A DNA stretch of 64,000 bases, from assembly GCF_024138715.1 (NCBI RefSeq), contig NZ_CP092074.1, positions 1,860,001 to 1,924,000 on the forward strand, read 5' to 3'. A program made the translations under genes and the position numbers. Source of the DNA: Emticicia sp. 21SJ11W-3. Its GTDB lineage: Bacteria; Bacteroidota; Bacteroidia; Cytophagales; Spirosomataceae. Shown here one piece after another: positions 8,131-17,017 of the stretch. A model generated the notes under the pieces. That model was given only the letters and a program-made list of their open reading frames with translations, was not told the DNA's origin and searched no databases. Every line of letters begins with the position of its first letter. Position 1 is the first letter of the stretch.

Positions 8131-9780
8131 ATGAAAAAACTTCTACTACCAGCGGCCTGTCTGGCGTCGCTTATGCTTGGTGCTTTTATAACAAAACTGA
8201 CCGATAACCGCCCCATTACGGTTGCGGCAATTAACGAAGCAGAGAAAATTCTGGGCATTGACTTTACTGAAGCAGAGGCTGACTCCATGATTAGTGATTT
8301 GAATGATAACCGAAAAGATTTTGAGAGCATCAGAAAAATTTCGTTAAACAACAGTGTAGCGCCAGCTTTATACTTTAATCCTCTGCCGGTGGGTTTTAAA
8401 TTTGAGAAGAAATATGAACCGTTCAGGGTCTCACAAATTGGCAACGTCAGCTTACCCGCCAATAGAGAAGAACTGGCTTATTATTCGGTAAGAGCATTGG
8501 CAGAGTTAATCAGAACAAAGAAAATCTCTTCTGTTGATCTGACAAAGTTCTTTCTTGACAGGCTCAAAAAATATGATGCCCGACTGCATTGTGCCATAAC
8601 CATAACCGAGGCGTTGGCCTTGAAGCAGGCCCTACAAGCCGATGCAGAGATAAAAGCTGGTAAATACCGTGGCTTGCTGCATGGCATACCCTATGGCGCC
8701 AAAGATTTATTGGCTGTAAAAGGTTATAAAACAACCTGGGGTTCTGTACCATATAAAGAACAGGTTATTGACCAGGATGCTGAGGTTATTAGGAGATTAG
8801 AAAAGGCAGGAGCCATTCTTTGTGCTAAACTTACTTTGGGAGAACTAGCCATGGGTGATGTATGGTTTGGTGGTAAAACCCTTAATCCGTGGGATTTGAA
8901 CCGGGGTTCAAGCGGCTCCTCTGCGGGGTCGGCATCTTCAGTGTCAGCCGGATTATTGCCATTTGCCATCGGTAGTGAAACCCTGGGCTCAATTGTATCG
9001 CCTTCTACCGAATGCGGAACAACCGGGCTACGACCCACATTCGGAAGAGTACCACGCACTGGTGCCATGGCTTTAAGTTGGAGCATGGATAAACTTGGAC
9101 CCATTTGCAGAACTGTGGAAGATTGTGCCATTGTGTTCAATGCCATACAGGGGCCTGATGGGCAAGACTTTACCTGTATGCCGGCACCGTTTAATTATGA
9201 TGGCGCCAAAGGCTTAAAAGGAATAAGGATAGCCTACCTGAAAAACGACTTTGAGCGAAAATATCCAACCCGAACAATGGATTCGCTTACATTAATAACT
9301 CTGAAAAAACTAGGTGCAGAGCTGATACCGATGGAGCTGCCTAACCTTCCATCTAACGATATCAGTTTTTTATTGGGTGTTGAAGCCGCCGCCGCCTTTG
9401 ATGAACTCACCCTTTCAGGCAGAGACGATTTGATGGTAAGGCAGAACAAAAATGCCTGGCCCAATGCTTTTCGCTCTGCTCGTTTTATACCGGCAGTAGA
9501 ATACTTACAGGCCAACAGACACAGAACATTGCTTATTCAGGAAATGGAAAATAAACTTAAAGGTATTGATGTATATCTCTCTCCATCTTTTGGCAGAAAC
9601 CTGACGTTAACCAACCTGACCGGCCACCCTTGTGTGGTATTACCTAACGGTTTCAGAGCTGAGGGCAGGCCAACCAGTATTACATTTATGGGCAAATTAT
9701 TTGGTGAGGCCAAATTACTTCAAGTAGCAAAGGCTTATCAGGATGCCACCGGTTTCCACAAGAAGCACCCGAACTTATAG
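8131..9780 (+). CDS. Exported amidase (amidase-signature family)
   Basis: This 549-residue protein starts at ATG 8131 (MKKLLLPAACLASLMLGAF, a signal peptide or N-terminal anchor); a GTG two codons upstream is less likely. An N-terminal extension of about 100 residues precedes the amidase-signature core. The Ser-cisSer-Lys triad is visible: Lys191 in HGIPYGAKDLLAVKG, Ser263 in the glycine/serine-rich loop, and Ser287 in GSETLGSIVSPS. The family hydrolyses amides and includes GatA, but the export signal and missing gatB/gatC neighbours argue against a tRNA amidotransferase role. The substrate is unknown. The stop codon is one base from that of the convergent batD gene, with no clear terminator hairpin between them. 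Confidence 0.88.
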   Translation: MKKLLLPAACLASLMLGAFITKLTDNRPITVAAINEAEKILGIDFTEAEADSMISDLNDNRKDFESIRKISLNNSVAPALYFNPLPVGFKFEKKYEPFRVSQIGNVSLPANREELAYYSVRALAELIRTKKISSVDLTKFFLDRLKKYDARLHCAITITEALALKQALQADAEIKAGKYRGLLHGIPYGAKDLLAVKGYKTTWGSVPYKEQVIDQDAEVIRRLEKAGAILCAKLTLGELAMGDVWFGGKTLNPWDLNRGSSGSSAGSASSVSAGLLPFAIGSETLGSIVSPSTECGTTGLRPTFGRVPRTGAMALSWSMDKLGPICRTVEDCAIVFNAIQGPDGQDFTCMPAPFNYDGAKGLKGIRIAYLKNDFERKYPTRTMDSLTLITLKKLGAELIPMELPNLPSNDISFLLGVEAAAAFDELTLSGRDDLMVRQNKNAWPNAFRSARFIPAVEYLQANRHRTLLIQEMENKLKGIDVYLSPSFGRNLTLTNLTGHPCVVLPNGFRAEGRPTSITFMGKLFGEAKLLQVAKAYQDATGFHKKHPNL

Positions 9781-9781
9781 C

Positions 9782-11143
9782 CTATTTTCCTGAGCGTTTC
9801 CAACTGAACAGGTACAGGCAACCCATTATCATACAGATTATCAGGAAGTTTGAAATGTTCTTGAAAACTTCCTGATAATTGGTTTGCATCAAAGAGGTAT
9901 CGAGCCTGTCAATGCCAGCAAATATATCTTCCGATTCGCCCGATTCCTTGTCATGAATGGCTTTCCCCAATACCTTTATTTTTATTTTAGACTTAAGGGT
10001 GTCATAAGCCTTGTTTTTGGTATTGAAATATATCCAGTAAAAATATTTATCCAGTGCCTGCTGGCCCGAATCTTTAGGTACTACGCGGTACCTGAATTCT
10101 TTTTCCTGCAAGGTAAAGTCGCGGTTATGCTCTTCCTTAACATCAGGCGGGTAGAAATCAAAGAAACTATCATTAGCAGGAGACGCAACATTAATAGTCG
10201 AGAAATTGCCTCTGCCAACAATCTTAAAACTATAATTGAAGCTTTTGCCAGTGTTTATCTTTCGGGTTTCAATTTCTTCAACCAAATCAAAATTACCTGC
10301 TACTACTTTATCTTTCAGTGGGTGGTCGGGCAGGGCAATTACTTTTACAGTAAATGGTTTACTTATAAAGCCTATGCTTTCTTTGTCTTCACTTTTTCTT
10401 TTTTGCTGATCCATTTTTAATTCCACCGATGGAATTACCACCGGCTGTGAATTAAGCGGAAAATAAATGGCCTCAAAAAATTTATAAACCAGAAATTTCT
10501 TATCGTCAATTGTTCTGTGTTCTTCAACAATATTGGTAATATTGATTCTTTCTTCCAGGCAGTAGGCCGATTTAATTTTCTTGGCAATGGCATCTACCTG
10601 TGCATTCAGATTATCAGGGAAACTTATCTGCATGGTATTGGTTTCGGCAATATAAAACGCCAGCGATACCCTGAAACCCTCACTTACATAAACATTGCTT
10701 TTATCGATAGTCAAGGCCAGAAAGGCATTGTCTTTTAAGCTTTCAAAACTGATAACCTCTTTATTTTCTTCCTCATCTTCATCCGGCGCCGCTACTGTAA
10801 TCATCACAGGTTCAGACTCATAAATTTTGCCATTAATAGTCAGTTCAAAGGAAGATACCCGGTAAGAACCCTCTTTAATGGGCGTATAATTTTGCGTAAT
10901 GGTATGCTGCTGTCCTTTGGCGTGGGTTATTTTTCTGTCAGTTTTGGTAAAACCCGGTATATCCGGAAAATTGCTTACCACAGATTTGTCGCTTCCTTTA
11001 ATGATCACATTCACAACCAGGGGTTCGTCAATCATCAGATTCTTCTTCCCGAATTCTATCTTAACATCGTCTTGCGCTGAAGCGAAAAAGCTGATGGAAA
11101 AAAAGAAAAGAGTTGAAAGAAATATGTACATTCGTTGCTTCAT
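9782..11143 (-). CDS. batD: BatD-family protein
   Basis: The 453-residue protein has an N-terminal signal peptide (through FFASAQ, about residue 24), repeated beta-rich domains, and one transmembrane segment near the C-terminus (NFLIICMIMGCLYLFSW, about 431-447) followed by a short basic tail. N-terminal features such as KIEFGKKNLMIDEPLVV and GFTKTDRKITHAKGQQH fit BatD of the Bat (Bacteroides aerotolerance) system. BatD normally sits with batA/B/C/E and a MoxR ATPase, but none of these is adjacent here, so this is an orphan copy. The start could be ATG 11143 or Met5 at 11131; a -7-like box lies immediately upstream. Confidence 0.8.
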   Translation of the reverse strand: MKQRMYIFLSTLFFFSISFFASAQDDVKIEFGKKNLMIDEPLVVNVIIKGSDKSVVSNFPDIPGFTKTDRKITHAKGQQHTITQNYTPIKEGSYRVSSFELTINGKIYESEPVMITVAAPDEDEEENKEVISFESLKDNAFLALTIDKSNVYVSEGFRVSLAFYIAETNTMQISFPDNLNAQVDAIAKKIKSAYCLEERINITNIVEEHRTIDDKKFLVYKFFEAIYFPLNSQPVVIPSVELKMDQQKRKSEDKESIGFISKPFTVKVIALPDHPLKDKVVAGNFDLVEEIETRKINTGKSFNYSFKIVGRGNFSTINVASPANDSFFDFYPPDVKEEHNRDFTLQEKEFRYRVVPKDSGQQALDKYFYWIYFNTKNKAYDTLKSKIKIKVLGKAIHDKESGESEDIFAGIDRLDTSLMQTNYQEVFKNISNFLIICMIMGCLYLFSWKRSGK

Positions 11144-11147
11144 TTTA

Positions 11148-11155
11148 CAAAAATA
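11148..11155 (-). promoter_or_regulatory. -7-like box just upstream of batD
   Basis: On the minus strand this reads TATTTTTG, matching TAnnTTTG. It ends only 4 bp before the annotated batD ATG, so a transcript from it would be nearly leaderless, or translation begins at the second Met (11131). No convincing TTG element is at the right distance. Confidence 0.4.
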
Positions 11156-11169
11156 TACCTCTATTCTGA

Positions 11170-12201
11170 ATGATTGATATGATTAACTCTATTTTTAAGA
11201 AAAAACGTTTTTGCCTTTTAATAATTCTATCGGTCAGCACTGCTCAGGCACAATGGGTTAAGCAGAACGCCGGTACAGATGCGTCGTTCCGTTCTATATC
11301 TGCTGCAAGCAGCAAAGTTGTTTGGGCTGGTGGCACCAAAGGCACCATACTGAAAACAATTAACGGTGGGGCAGCCTGGCAGGTAATAAAAGTAGCAGGT
11401 GCCGAAACCCTCGATTTCAGAGATATACACGGCGTGAATGAAAAAACGGCCTTTGCCATGAGCGCCGGTGAAGCAGATAAAGGCGCAGCAAAAATATTTA
11501 AAACCACCGACGGCGGTGCAAACTGGCGCGTTGTTTTTCAGACTACCGAAAAGGGAGCCTTTTTTGATTCTTTTGATTTCTGGAATGATAAAGAGGGAAT
11601 ACTGATTGGTGACCCCGTAGATGATAAACCCTACATATTGCGAACGCTGGATGGCGAAAAATGGGATCGGGTATCGCCTGAAAAACTGCCTGCTATTAAG
11701 CCCAAAGAAGCTTCTTTTGCAGCCAGTGGCACTTGTGTAAACACCAGAAACAAAAAACTGGCCTGGATAAACACCCAAAGCAGAGTTTTTTACACTACCG
11801 ATAAAGGCGAAACCTGGCAGGTGGCTGAAACCCCTTTTAAACAAGGTGAAACCTCAGGTATATTCGGCTTACATTTTTATACCGATAAAGATGGCATTGC
11901 TACCGGTGGAGATTACAAAGACGACAAGAAAGCCACAGATAATGTAGCTATTACTCATGATGGCGGAAAAACCTGGACACTGCTTACTCAGGCGAAACCA
12001 GATGGACTAAAGGAGTCGGCATGGATGCTGCCAGACAACAGCCTGATAGTGGTGGGTACATCAGGCACAGGGGTATCAGCCGATAACGGAAAAACATGGA
12101 AAGCCATCGATACCGAGTCTTTCCACGCTGTTTCGTGTTATAAAAATAGCTGTTGGGCCATTGGTGGCAAAGGTAATTTAGCTAAGTGGACAGGCCGTTA
12201 A
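11170..12201 (+). CDS. Exported YCF48/BNR-type beta-propeller protein
   Basis: The 343-residue protein has an N-terminal signal segment (FCLLIILSVSTAQA) and then a propeller built from repeats carrying Asp-box-like turns: INGGAAW, TDGGANW, LDGEKWD, TDKGETW, HDGGKTW and ADNGKTW are all visible. This arrangement matches YCF48/photosystem II assembly factor-like and sortilin/sialidase-type propellers. In Bacteroidota such proteins are common secreted proteins of unknown ligand, so no function is assigned. ATG 11170 (MIDMINSIF) and ATG 11179 are both possible starts. The gene is divergent from batD with only 26 bp between start codons. Confidence 0.85.
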   Translation: MIDMINSIFKKKRFCLLIILSVSTAQAQWVKQNAGTDASFRSISAASSKVVWAGGTKGTILKTINGGAAWQVIKVAGAETLDFRDIHGVNEKTAFAMSAGEADKGAAKIFKTTDGGANWRVVFQTTEKGAFFDSFDFWNDKEGILIGDPVDDKPYILRTLDGEKWDRVSPEKLPAIKPKEASFAASGTCVNTRNKKLAWINTQSRVFYTTDKGETWQVAETPFKQGETSGIFGLHFYTDKDGIATGGDYKDDKKATDNVAITHDGGKTWTLLTQAKPDGLKESAWMLPDNSLIVVGTSGTGVSADNGKTWKAIDTESFHAVSCYKNSCWAIGGKGNLAKWTGR

Positions 12202-12217
12202 GGCCCGTCTATATTAA

Positions 12218-12571
12218 CTATTCTTTGTTATTGCGGTCTAGCTGCAATTGTATATAGTAAGATACAAGCAGCCCCAAGCCACCAAAGACTAGAATCAGAG
12301 CCGGGTAAAGTGCTTCGGCGTCTTCTTTAACACTATCTATCATATTAGCTATAAAAATACCTAAACCTACACCCATAAACAAACAGCCCCAACGTAAAGC
12401 AGAGGCAGGGTTAACTTTGGTGCCTTGCTTTTGGGGTGGTGTAAGGCCTTTTTCAATCATAGCCATTTTTTCGTCGTTGTCAAATTTTCTTAATACAACC
12501 AGCAGTCCAACGAGTCCAAGAATGGCTGTTACCGGAATTGCAATGGCAACTAATGCTTTGGCGGAATCCAT
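12218..12571 (-). CDS. DUF6249-type small membrane protein
   Basis: The 117-residue protein starts at ATG 12571 (MDSAKALVAIAIPVTAILG); a longer frame upstream is probably not translated. It has an N-terminal transmembrane segment, a cytosolic EKMAMIEKGLTPP motif typical of DUF6249 proteins, and two further hydrophobic segments (ALRWGCLFMGVGLGIFIANMI and ALYPALILVFGGLGLLVSYY). Such genes often lie next to an ECF sigma factor, and here the neighbour is the sigma gene at 12704 on the opposite strand. Its role is unknown. Confidence 0.8.
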   Translation of the reverse strand: MDSAKALVAIAIPVTAILGLVGLLVVLRKFDNDEKMAMIEKGLTPPQKQGTKVNPASALRWGCLFMGVGLGIFIANMIDSVKEDAEALYPALILVFGGLGLLVSYYIQLQLDRNNKE

Positions 12572-12703
12572 AATAATGTATGTTTTAAAAGTTAAATAAT
12601 AATTTGGCAATAGGATGCAGGCAATTTAAGTGAGGTTACAGGCTGATATGAAAATAAAATATTTCAGAACAAGTGTAACGTTTAGCAAAATGGCGCATCA
12701 AAT

Positions 12704-13285
12704 GTGCTAGTGAACAACGAACATAAAGATATTACCCTACTGAAGCGTATGCAGGCAGGTGATAGGTTAGCTTATAAAGAGTTAATCAATCGCCATAAAG
12801 ACTATGCATTTACCGTAGCGTACCGGATTCTGAACAGCAGGGAAGACGCCGAAGAGGTTGCTCAGGATGCCTTTCTGCAGGTATATAAACATATCAATGA
12901 CTTTAACTATGAATCTAAGTTTACTACCTGGTTTTATAGAATAGTGTTTAATGCTGCTCTAATGCAGAAACGGAAAAACCGTGTCTTTACCGAAGACATT
13001 GAGACGTCAACCCAGGCTATGATGGTAAGAGCTCAGGCTGATACCACCGAACATATCAGAAGCCAGGAGCGGAGCAAGGCTATTCACAAGGCCTTGCAGA
13101 ATCTGTCGTCAGATGATGCCTTACTTATAACTTTGTTTTATCTGAAAGAACAAACTCTTGAAGAAATTGCAGAAATTTTAACAATAAGTGCCGAAACCGC
13201 CAAGGTAAAGTTGTTCAGAGCCAGAAAGCGGCTGGCCGATGAAATAAAGAAAAAACTAAAAGAAGAGGTGCGAAGCCTTTTGTAA
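12704..13285 (+). CDS. ECF-type RNA polymerase sigma factor
   Basis: This 193-residue protein has both sigma regions. Region 2 includes DRLAYKELINRHKDYAFTVAYRIL, EDAEEVAQDAFLQVYKHI and TWFYRIVFNAAL; region 4 includes LITLFYLKEQTLEEIAEIL followed by AETAKVKLFRARKRLADEI, a helix-turn-helix for the -35 element. It would direct RNA polymerase to a specific promoter set. The start is non-ATG: GTG at 12704 (or GTG 12710) is used because no in-frame ATG lies nearby. The next gene downstream encodes a membrane protein that may be its anti-sigma. A shared ACGTTTAG motif lies upstream of both genes (see findings). Confidence 0.92.
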   Translation: MLVNNEHKDITLLKRMQAGDRLAYKELINRHKDYAFTVAYRILNSREDAEEVAQDAFLQVYKHINDFNYESKFTTWFYRIVFNAALMQKRKNRVFTEDIETSTQAMMVRAQADTTEHIRSQERSKAIHKALQNLSSDDALLITLFYLKEQTLEEIAEILTISAETAKVKLFRARKRLADEIKKKLKEEVRSLL

Positions 13286-13398
13286 AAGAATAAATACAAA
13301 GCAACTATAAAACGCTTATTTTTACGTTTAGATAAAAAGCAATGTTTGCTTAAACTGGCGTGGAGAGATTGGTTCCACAATAAATATTAAGAATAGAG

Positions 13399-13902
13399 AT
13401 GCTGAAAGACGAACAAATATTTGATATTCTGGATGGCACTGCAACTGAAGCTATTTTGCAGCTACATGCCTGCGAGATGAAGCGTTCTGAAAATTACCGG
13501 GCGTATTTTATGGAAATGAAAGCCTTGCACCTGGATATGCTGAATATGCCGCTGGAGAAACCATCTGCCAGCTTTACTGAAAGTGTTATGGCTGCAGTTC
13601 CTGTTCATCAGCCGGTTTTTGTGGTTGTAAGAAGAAAATCATGGGCAGCCAGGTTACCGCAAGTTATTCTGGGTGTACTTGCCCTGGCAATAATAACTAC
13701 TATTGCCCTGGCCATGATTTATGCACCAGGCAATAGTGTTAACAATATTGTGGCTATTCCGCGCATGCAGGAGTTACGAGATTTTCTGACGGGAGATTTC
13801 ATCCGGATTGTTGCCCTGCTGAATCTGATTGTATTGCTGGCAGTTTTTGACAAAAAGGTGCTGAAGCCCTACTTTAATGAGAGAAAAGTAACATTAGGGT
13901 AA
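13399..13902 (+). CDS. Putative anti-sigma membrane protein
   Basis: The 167-residue protein begins MLKDEQIFDILDGTATEA and has a cytosolic N-terminal helical region of about 85 residues and two transmembrane segments (about 90-112 and 137-153), ending in a short basic tail. This arrangement and its position 114 bp downstream of an ECF sigma gene fit an anti-sigma factor, but I see no zinc-binding HxxxCxxC motif, so the assignment rests on context. Its last 9 bp overlap the convergent GNAT gene. Confidence 0.6.
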   Translation: MLKDEQIFDILDGTATEAILQLHACEMKRSENYRAYFMEMKALHLDMLNMPLEKPSASFTESVMAAVPVHQPVFVVVRRKSWAARLPQVILGVLALAIITTIALAMIYAPGNSVNNIVAIPRMQELRDFLTGDFIRIVALLNLIVLLAVFDKKVLKPYFNERKVTLG

Positions 13903-14337
13903 GTTTATCAGAAAACTGAATCCATGCTTATTGAAACCCAAGGATTCGTAAAACTGGTGAGCCTGTTCTCTGCGAAGGTTGCTTGAGAGCGACATCTTGT
14001 AGCAACCTTTTTCTTTGGCATATTGCAGCGCAAATGCCATCATTTTTTTGCCAATGCCTTGCCCCTGAGCTTCAGGCAGAACACCTACATCTTCAATCAC
14101 AGCCGAAGGGCTGCCCATGTGTGCCATGTTTTCCATTACCAGCAAGGCAAATGTACCAACGGCTGTTCCGTTGTTTTCAGCTACAAAAACGTGGTAGTCA
14201 GGGTACTGGCTTTGTTTTATGAAAATCTCTTTGGCAGCCTCTACCGATAGCACCTTATGATTATCTAATGCCTGTGCATAAATATTTAATAGACTGGGTA
14301 CGTCGTCAATAGTAGCTATGCGGATGACTAATTCCAT
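13894..14337 (-). CDS. GNAT-family N-acetyltransferase
   Basis: This 147-residue protein covers one GNAT domain. The acetyl-CoA-binding motif A is visible as IEDVGVLPEAQGQGIGKKMM (Q/R-x-x-G-x-G), followed by the C-terminal QFYESLGF motif B. It transfers an acetyl group from acetyl-CoA to an unknown amine substrate. It converges on the putative anti-sigma gene with a 9-bp overlap of coding ends. Confidence 0.88.
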   Translation of the reverse strand: MELVIRIATIDDVPSLLNIYAQALDNHKVLSVEAAKEIFIKQSQYPDYHVFVAENNGTAVGTFALLVMENMAHMGSPSAVIEDVGVLPEAQGQGIGKKMMAFALQYAKEKGCYKMSLSSNLRREQAHQFYESLGFNKHGFSFLINLP

Positions 14338-14652
14338 GGTTTAATGAACGTTTATTTGACCTTTTAAGTTAATCAACCAACAGAATATATCAAAATTGGG
14401 AGGTCAGAAAAATAGTAAAGGCAAAACTGTTTCATCTGTGTTTGCAGAAGAAGATTACTATTTTGAAGGTGGATTTATGGTTTTTACCGAAGTTTACCAC
14501 AAAAAGAGGGGCTATTGTTGCAAAAATGGCTGTAGGCACTGCCCGTTTGGTTTCAAAAAAAGGTAAATTTGTTTTTTTATTTGAGAAATAATTACGAATT
14601 TTGCACTCCCGTTTAAGGAATTCCATTTTTTCATAGAAAATATTATAATACA
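14338..14652 (+). other. Intergenic region upstream of rpmB, no gene seen
   Basis: About 315 bp separates the GNAT gene from rpmB. It is AT-rich near rpmB. GAATTTTG at 14596-14603 is one mismatch from the -7 consensus and may be the rpmB promoter. A 75-codon frame on the minus strand has no recognisable features and is treated as spurious. Confidence 0.4.
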
Positions 14653-14892
14653 ATGGCAAAGGTTTGTCAAATTACTGGTAAGAGAACACAAGTCGGTAAC
14701 AACGTATCGCACGCTAACAATAAAACAAAGCGTAAATTTTTCCCGAATCTGAAAACCAAGAAATTTTTCCTGGAGTCAGAAGGTGTATGGGTATCATTGA
14801 AAGTTTCGACTTCAGCCCTTCGTACTATCAACAAAAAAGGCTTGGAAGCTACTTTGATTGATGCAGCCCGCAAAGGTACATTGGCGTTGTAA
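14653..14892 (+). CDS. rpmB: 50S ribosomal protein L28
   Basis: The 79-residue product begins [27 protein letters not shown], the standard L28 N-terminus, and continues with [13 protein letters not shown] and the C-terminal [13 protein letters not shown]. It is a large-subunit ribosomal protein. Many Bacteroidota place rpmG (L33) directly after rpmB; here a terminator follows instead, and the next gene is purine nucleoside phosphorylase. Confidence 0.97.
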   Translation: MAKVCQITGKRTQVGNNVSHANNKTKRKFFPNLKTKKFFLESEGVWVSLKVSTSALRTINKKGLEATLIDAARKGTLAL

Positions 14893-14913
14893 GATATATT
14901 CTTGTTCGTAGAT

Positions 14914-14950
14914 AAAAAGCATGGCTGTAGCAGTCATGCTTTTTGTTTTT
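14914..14950 (+). terminator. Terminator after rpmB
   Basis: AAAAAGCATG (14914-14923) pairs with CATGCTTTTT (14935-14944) across an 11-nt loop, followed by more T residues. Confidence 0.88.
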
Positions 14951-14989
14951 ATTTAGTACCTTGCCTATCTAATAAACTTTCATTGGCAC

Positions 14990-15805
14990 ATGCTTAACCA
15001 TATTCAGGAGGCCTCAGATTACATCCAGTCACAGACAGACCACTTCAAACCGCAGTTCGGTATCATTCTCGGAACCGGCCTTGGCAAACTGACCGATGAC
15101 ATGGTTATTGAGTTTTCGCTTAACTATTCTGACATACCTTATTTCCCGATATCCACAGTTGAGTCTCATAAAGGTAAATTGTTGTTCGGAACACTCAATG
15201 GCAAAAAGGTGGTTTGTATGCAGGGCAGGTTTCATTATTATGAAGGTTACAGTATGCAGCAGGTTACTTTTCCGGTGCGTGTAATGAAATGGCTGGGCAT
15301 TGATCGCCTGATAGTATCTAATGCTGCAGGCGGGTTGAATCCGGGATTTAAAGAAAGCGACCTGATGATAATAGAAGACCACATCGGTCTGTTTTTACCT
15401 GATAACCCACTGAGAGGAGAAAATATAATGGGCGACAGGTTTCCGGATATGAGCGAACCTTATGAAATAGAAATGATTGAGAAAGCTTTATTATTAGCCA
15501 CTCAGAATGGGATAGAAGGTTTGCATAAAGGCGTTTATGTAAGTGTGCCGGGGCCGAACCTGGAAACCAGGGCCGAATACAGAATGCTGAGGCTGTCGGG
15601 TGCAGATGCCGTAGGGATGAGTACTGTGCCAGAGGTGATTGTAGCCCGCCAGATGGATATACCGGTTTTTGGTATTTCTGTAATTACTGATATGTGCGTG
15701 CCGGAGCTTTTGAAAAAAGCTGAACTTCCGAGAATACTGGAAGCCGCCCGCAAAGCAGAACCAACCATGACACTGATCATTAAAGAGTTAATAGGCAGTT
15801 TATAG
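14990..15805 (+). CDS. Purine nucleoside phosphorylase (trimeric, PNP-I type)
   Basis: The 271-residue enzyme has the trimeric PNP hallmarks: [11 protein letters not shown] near residue 25 (phosphate-binding loop), [10 protein letters not shown] at about 79-88, [12 protein letters not shown], and the purine-site region [14 protein letters not shown] followed by [17 protein letters not shown]. It splits purine nucleosides with phosphate to base and ribose-1-phosphate for salvage. It lies between two terminators, so it is probably transcribed alone. Confidence 0.93.
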   Translation: MLNHIQEASDYIQSQTDHFKPQFGIILGTGLGKLTDDMVIEFSLNYSDIPYFPISTVESHKGKLLFGTLNGKKVVCMQGRFHYYEGYSMQQVTFPVRVMKWLGIDRLIVSNAAGGLNPGFKESDLMIIEDHIGLFLPDNPLRGENIMGDRFPDMSEPYEIEMIEKALLLATQNGIEGLHKGVYVSVPGPNLETRAEYRMLRLSGADAVGMSTVPEVIVARQMDIPVFGISVITDMCVPELLKKAELPRILEAARKAEPTMTLIIKELIGSL

Positions 15806-15832
15806 GCAAACACAGCAAGAAACTAAAAACAG

Positions 15833-15866
15833 AAAGGGGCTTTGTTGCTTAGCAACCAGCCCCTTT
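15833..15866. terminator. Shared bidirectional terminator (PNP / sugar isomerase)
   Basis: AAAGGGGCT (15833-15841) pairs with AGCCCCTTT (15858-15866), with an inner GTTGC/GCAAC stem. It lies between two convergent genes and can serve both. Confidence 0.8.
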
Positions 15867-15886
15867 ACTGATTAAAACTATTATTT

Positions 15887-16870
15887 TCAGGCAAATACCA
15901 GATTCTTCATATAGGCTGCATTAGCTTCGGCAGCTTTCAACGGTGTTGTACCATCAAAACGTTCTTGTTCAACAATAAAATAATTTACGCCGTTCTGAGA
16001 AGCCACATTTAACAAATGAGGGAAATCAATTCTGCCACTACCAATGGTTGTTGAGAACGAGAACAACGGGTCTTTTACTTTCTCTTTTTCTGTTATTTCT
16101 TTTACTTTAGCCTCGCTCAGAATGTCTTTCACATGCACCAGGCGGAAACGGTTTTTATATTTGGTAAGCCATTCTTCGGGATTTTCTCCGGCCGAAACCA
16201 CCCAGTATAAGTCGGCTTCAAAATCTACCAATGCAGGGTCTGTGCCTTCAAGCAGAATGGTTTCAGGCATGGTGCCATCTGCAAATTTCTTAAATTCAAA
16301 ATTATGGTTATGATATGCTACTCGTAGCCCTGCTTTGGCTGCAATTTCTCCCTGACGGTTCAACCCCTCTGCTGCTTTTTTCCATTCGTCAGCTTTGGTA
16401 AGGCTTCCCAAAAATGGATTTATCAGGTATTTCATGCCTATGCTTGCGGCGTCGTCAACCAGTTTTTTAAATTCACTTTCAGTCTCTTTTTTCATGGTGT
16501 AGTCCGGATTGCAATGTGTGCTCACCAGGTTACTTCCGATATCGTCCATGAGTGTTTTAAATTCTTTGGCAGTCATTCCCCAGAAAACTCCTTTGTCACC
16601 CTGAAAACTTTCAATTTGTTTATATCCATAACTTGCCAGTGCTTTCAATACACCTTTCGGGTCTTTGGCTAAGTCTTCCTTCACGGTCCAGAGTTGTATC
16701 CCGAATTGTTTAACTGATGGTTCTGCCGTCATGGCGGAAGTGGCAGTTGAATCGGTGGTTTTTTCTTCAGTTTTTGATGATGGAGTGCATGACCATAATT
16801 GGTTGGCAAGTAGTGGTGCTGCGGCTAGCAGGCTGGTGTTTCTCAGGAAATTTCGACGGTCTATTTTCAT
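15887..16870 (-). CDS. Tat-exported sugar phosphate isomerase/epimerase-like TIM-barrel protein
   Basis: The start is ATG 16870 (MKIDRRNFLRNT), which gives a twin-arginine signal (RRNFLR) followed by a hydrophobic segment and a cysteine in NQLWSC, so the product may be a Tat-exported lipoprotein. After a Ser/Thr-rich linker, the remainder (about 70-327) is an AP-endonuclease-2/xylose-isomerase-like TIM barrel, with QLWTVKEDL, VSTHCNPDY, VAYHNHNFEF and VDFEADLYWV carrying likely metal ligands. Such proteins in Bacteroidota are linked to sugar or polyol turnover. The substrate is unknown. It should not be taken as IolE/IolI without better evidence. It converges on the PNP gene. Confidence 0.85.
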   Translation of the reverse strand: MKIDRRNFLRNTSLLAAAPLLANQLWSCTPSSKTEEKTTDSTATSAMTAEPSVKQFGIQLWTVKEDLAKDPKGVLKALASYGYKQIESFQGDKGVFWGMTAKEFKTLMDDIGSNLVSTHCNPDYTMKKETESEFKKLVDDAASIGMKYLINPFLGSLTKADEWKKAAEGLNRQGEIAAKAGLRVAYHNHNFEFKKFADGTMPETILLEGTDPALVDFEADLYWVVSAGENPEEWLTKYKNRFRLVHVKDILSEAKVKEITEKEKVKDPLFSFSTTIGSGRIDFPHLLNVASQNGVNYFIVEQERFDGTTPLKAAEANAAYMKNLVFA

Positions 16871-17017
16871 AGTGCGTATTTGAATTTTTAAAAGGGTAAG
16901 AATCAAATTAACTATCTATTGAAAGCAAAGTAAAAGTAAATATAAAAATGCAAAAACGTTTTCTTTGGCCTTGTATATTTTCTTATTTTGTATCTGAAAC
17001 GGAACGAAAAAGAAGAT

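Noticed and set aside
14432-14659. 75-codon minus-strand frame upstream of rpmB
   Set aside because: It overlaps the rpmB start, has no family features and contains T-rich promoter-like DNA.
15887-16870. Possible IolE/IolI inositol isomerase
   Set aside because: It is a TIM-barrel sugar isomerase, but has a Tat/lipoprotein signal and lies 13 kb from the iol operon.
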